The notes under the pieces: model-generated
What the model saw: the letters and a program-made list of their open reading frames with translations, nothing else
Database searches by the model: none
What the model was told of the DNA's origin: nothing
Translations under genes and position numbers: made by a program
Part shown: positions 31,391 to 32,133 of the stretch, piece after piece
Numbering within the stretch: the first letter of the stretch is position 1
Layout of the letters: every line of letters begins with the position of its first letter
Origin: Bacteroidales bacterium
GTDB lineage: Bacteria; Bacteroidota; Bacteroidia; Bacteroidales; P3
Direction: 5' to 3'
Assembly: GCA_017962545.1 (NCBI GenBank)
Contig: JAGCVD010000038.1
Location: 1-32,133 of the forward strand
DNA length: 32,133 nt

Positions 31391-32133
31391 TCGACTACAA
31401 AGAGATACGTCACGCGCTTCACGAGCATCCACAGACGGCGGATTGCGAGGAGTATGCCCATGATACTATAGTCAAGCATCTGCAAGGACTCCATCCCGAC
31501 AAGGTATATACCCATGTCGGAGGATACGGTGTCATTGCCGTCTGGCAATCTCAAAACTCACGCAATCACGCAATAGAGCAATCATGCATTCCTACCATCG
31601 CTTTCCGGGCTGATACTGACGCCCTGCCTATTGGTCACCGCTGCGGTCACGACGGACATACGACTATTCTGTTACGATTAGCTGAATTGATTGACGGCCT
31701 CACCCCCCAGCCACCTCTCCTGGAAAGAGGGGGGGAGAATAATGTTTCAAACTCCCCTCGCCTAACAGGAGAGGGGCTGGGGGTGAGGCCCAATGTTCTC
31801 CTCCTTTGGCAGCCCGCCGAGGAGACCGGCACCGGCTCGCGGGCTGTGCTCGACACCGGCATCCTGCAGCAGTACAATATCACGGCGTTCTATGCCTTGC
31901 ACAACCTGCCGGGCTACCCGTTGGGCACCGTGGTCCTTTGTCCACACACCTTTGCCGCCGCCTCGACGGGTGTTGTCTATCACCTCGACGGCCGCGAGAC
32001 CCACGCCTCCACGCCCGAGCTTGGCGTCAACCCCGGCCTCGCCGTGGCCGAGATAATCAACAGGTTCAGCGGGTTTAATGAACATTCACTCAACCAATCA
32101 AGCATTCAGACATTCAAGCAATCAACACTCATC
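31387..32133 (+). CDS. M20-family amidohydrolase (N-acyl-L-amino-acid hydrolase type), partial
   Basis: The ATG overlaps the murD2 stop (ATGA) and the frame is open to the window end (249 residues visible). Family features are the N-terminal ALHEHPQT, the metal-site ADTDALPI, CGHDGHT and WQPAEETGTGSR. The segment that usually separates ALPI from CGHDGHT (roughly 15-20 residues) is missing, giving a compact active-site loop. Between LAELIDGL and NVLLLWQPAEE, where relatives have few residues, a 95-bp palindromic element reads through in frame. Further octamer repeats encode residues about 57-68 and 233-248. The enzyme would remove an acyl group from an amino acid or peptide; a cell-wall link is only suggested by position. 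Confidence 0.8.
   Translation, partial: MIDYKEIRHALHEHPQTADCEEYAHDTIVKHLQGLHPDKVYTHVGGYGVIAVWQSQNSRNHAIEQSCIPTIAFRADTDALPIGHRCGHDGHTTILLRLAELIDGLTPQPPLLERGGENNVSNSPRLTGEGLGVRPNVLLLWQPAEETGTGSRAVLDTGILQQYNITAFYALHNLPGYPLGTVVLCPHTFAAASTGVVYHLDGRETHASTPELGVNPGLAVAEIINRFSGFNEHSLNQSSIQTFKQSTLI
31555..31590 (+). repeat. Octamer tandem repeat inside the M20 gene
   Basis: Units AACTCACG, CAATCACG, CAATAGAG and CAATCATG, then a partial CATT, encode a loop reading NSRNHAIEQSC. Confidence 0.75.
31696..31790 (+). repeat. GC-rich palindromic element inserted in frame in the M20 gene
   Basis: GGCCTCACCCCC (31696-31707) and GGGGGTGAGGCC (31779-31790) are perfect 12-bp terminal inverted repeats around internal CCTCTCC/GGAGAGG complementarity. 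It is related to the murL copy in termini and internal hairpins, but the centre differs in length and sequence. It contributes about 31 residues to the protein. Confidence 0.88.
32083..32130 (+). repeat. Octamer tandem repeat at the window end, inside the M20 gene
   Basis: Six units, CATTCACT, CAACCAAT, CAAGCATT, CAGACATT, CAAGCAAT and CAACACTC. They stay open in frame as HSLNQSSIQTFKQSTL; the tract may continue past the window. Confidence 0.75.

Noticed and set aside
3570-32130. CRISPR array for the tandem repeats
   Set aside because: Units are 7-11 nt, contiguous and without spacers, and there are no cas genes in the window.

Overview
The window comes from an anaerobic Bacteroidota, most likely Bacteroidales. 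The evidence is a carboxypeptidase-regulatory-domain TonB-dependent receptor, a type IX secretion (T9SS) C-terminal sorting domain, Bacteroidota-type promoters (TTG, about 20 nt, TAnnTTTG), DUF4369 and LolA-like proteins, a PPi-type phosphofructokinase, a butyrate kinase, and part of an electron-bifurcating or NADH-linked hydrogenase operon. Species and family cannot be fixed from the sequence alone. No rRNA, tRNA, CRISPR array, phage gene or insertion sequence was seen.

Layout. 1-1121 (-): hydrogenase-associated NuoF-like and HndB-like subunits with a good promoter. 1182-3067 (-): a secreted C10 cysteine protease followed by a NapH-like membrane ferredoxin. 3161-5985 (+): promoter, small His/Cys-rich membrane protein, TonB-dependent receptor. 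6022-12871 (-): nine tightly packed genes, several with ATGA overlaps: terC, rdgB, a bifunctional nuclease-like protein, purine nucleoside phosphorylase, an SBF transporter, a HAD phosphatase, a small coiled-coil protein, an NSS symporter and a LolA-like protein. 12923-17391 (+): paired short chrA genes, PPi-phosphofructokinase, an EnvC-like murein hydrolase activator, lpxH. 17378-21025 (-): butyrate kinase, an FKBP isomerase, a short chorismate synthase, a DUF4369 lipoprotein. 21478-28629 (-): yajC, a TolC/adaptor/RND efflux system, a P-II-like protein and a coiled-coil secreted protein, closed by an intrinsic terminator. 28758-32133 (+): a MurL-like epimerase, a MurD2-like ligase and an M20 amidohydrolase, translationally overlapped.

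Two things stand out. First, the adjacent MurL-like and MurD2-like genes suggest the glutamate-racemase-independent route: L-Glu is ligated to UDP-MurNAc-L-Ala and then epimerised on the nucleotide precursor. This route was established in Xanthomonas.

Second, the window is dotted with degenerate short tandem repeats with fixed unit lengths of 7, 8, 9 or 11 nt. Some are folded into long hairpins, and there are two copies of a GC-rich palindromic element of about 95-131 bp. They lie at gene junctions, where several supply C-termini and stop codons, and in frame inside conserved genes (murL, murD2, lpxH, aroC, envC, the TonB receptor, M20). The hydrophobic core of the EnvC-like signal peptide is itself encoded by a 9-nt repeat. 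This repeat family is the least explained structure in the window.
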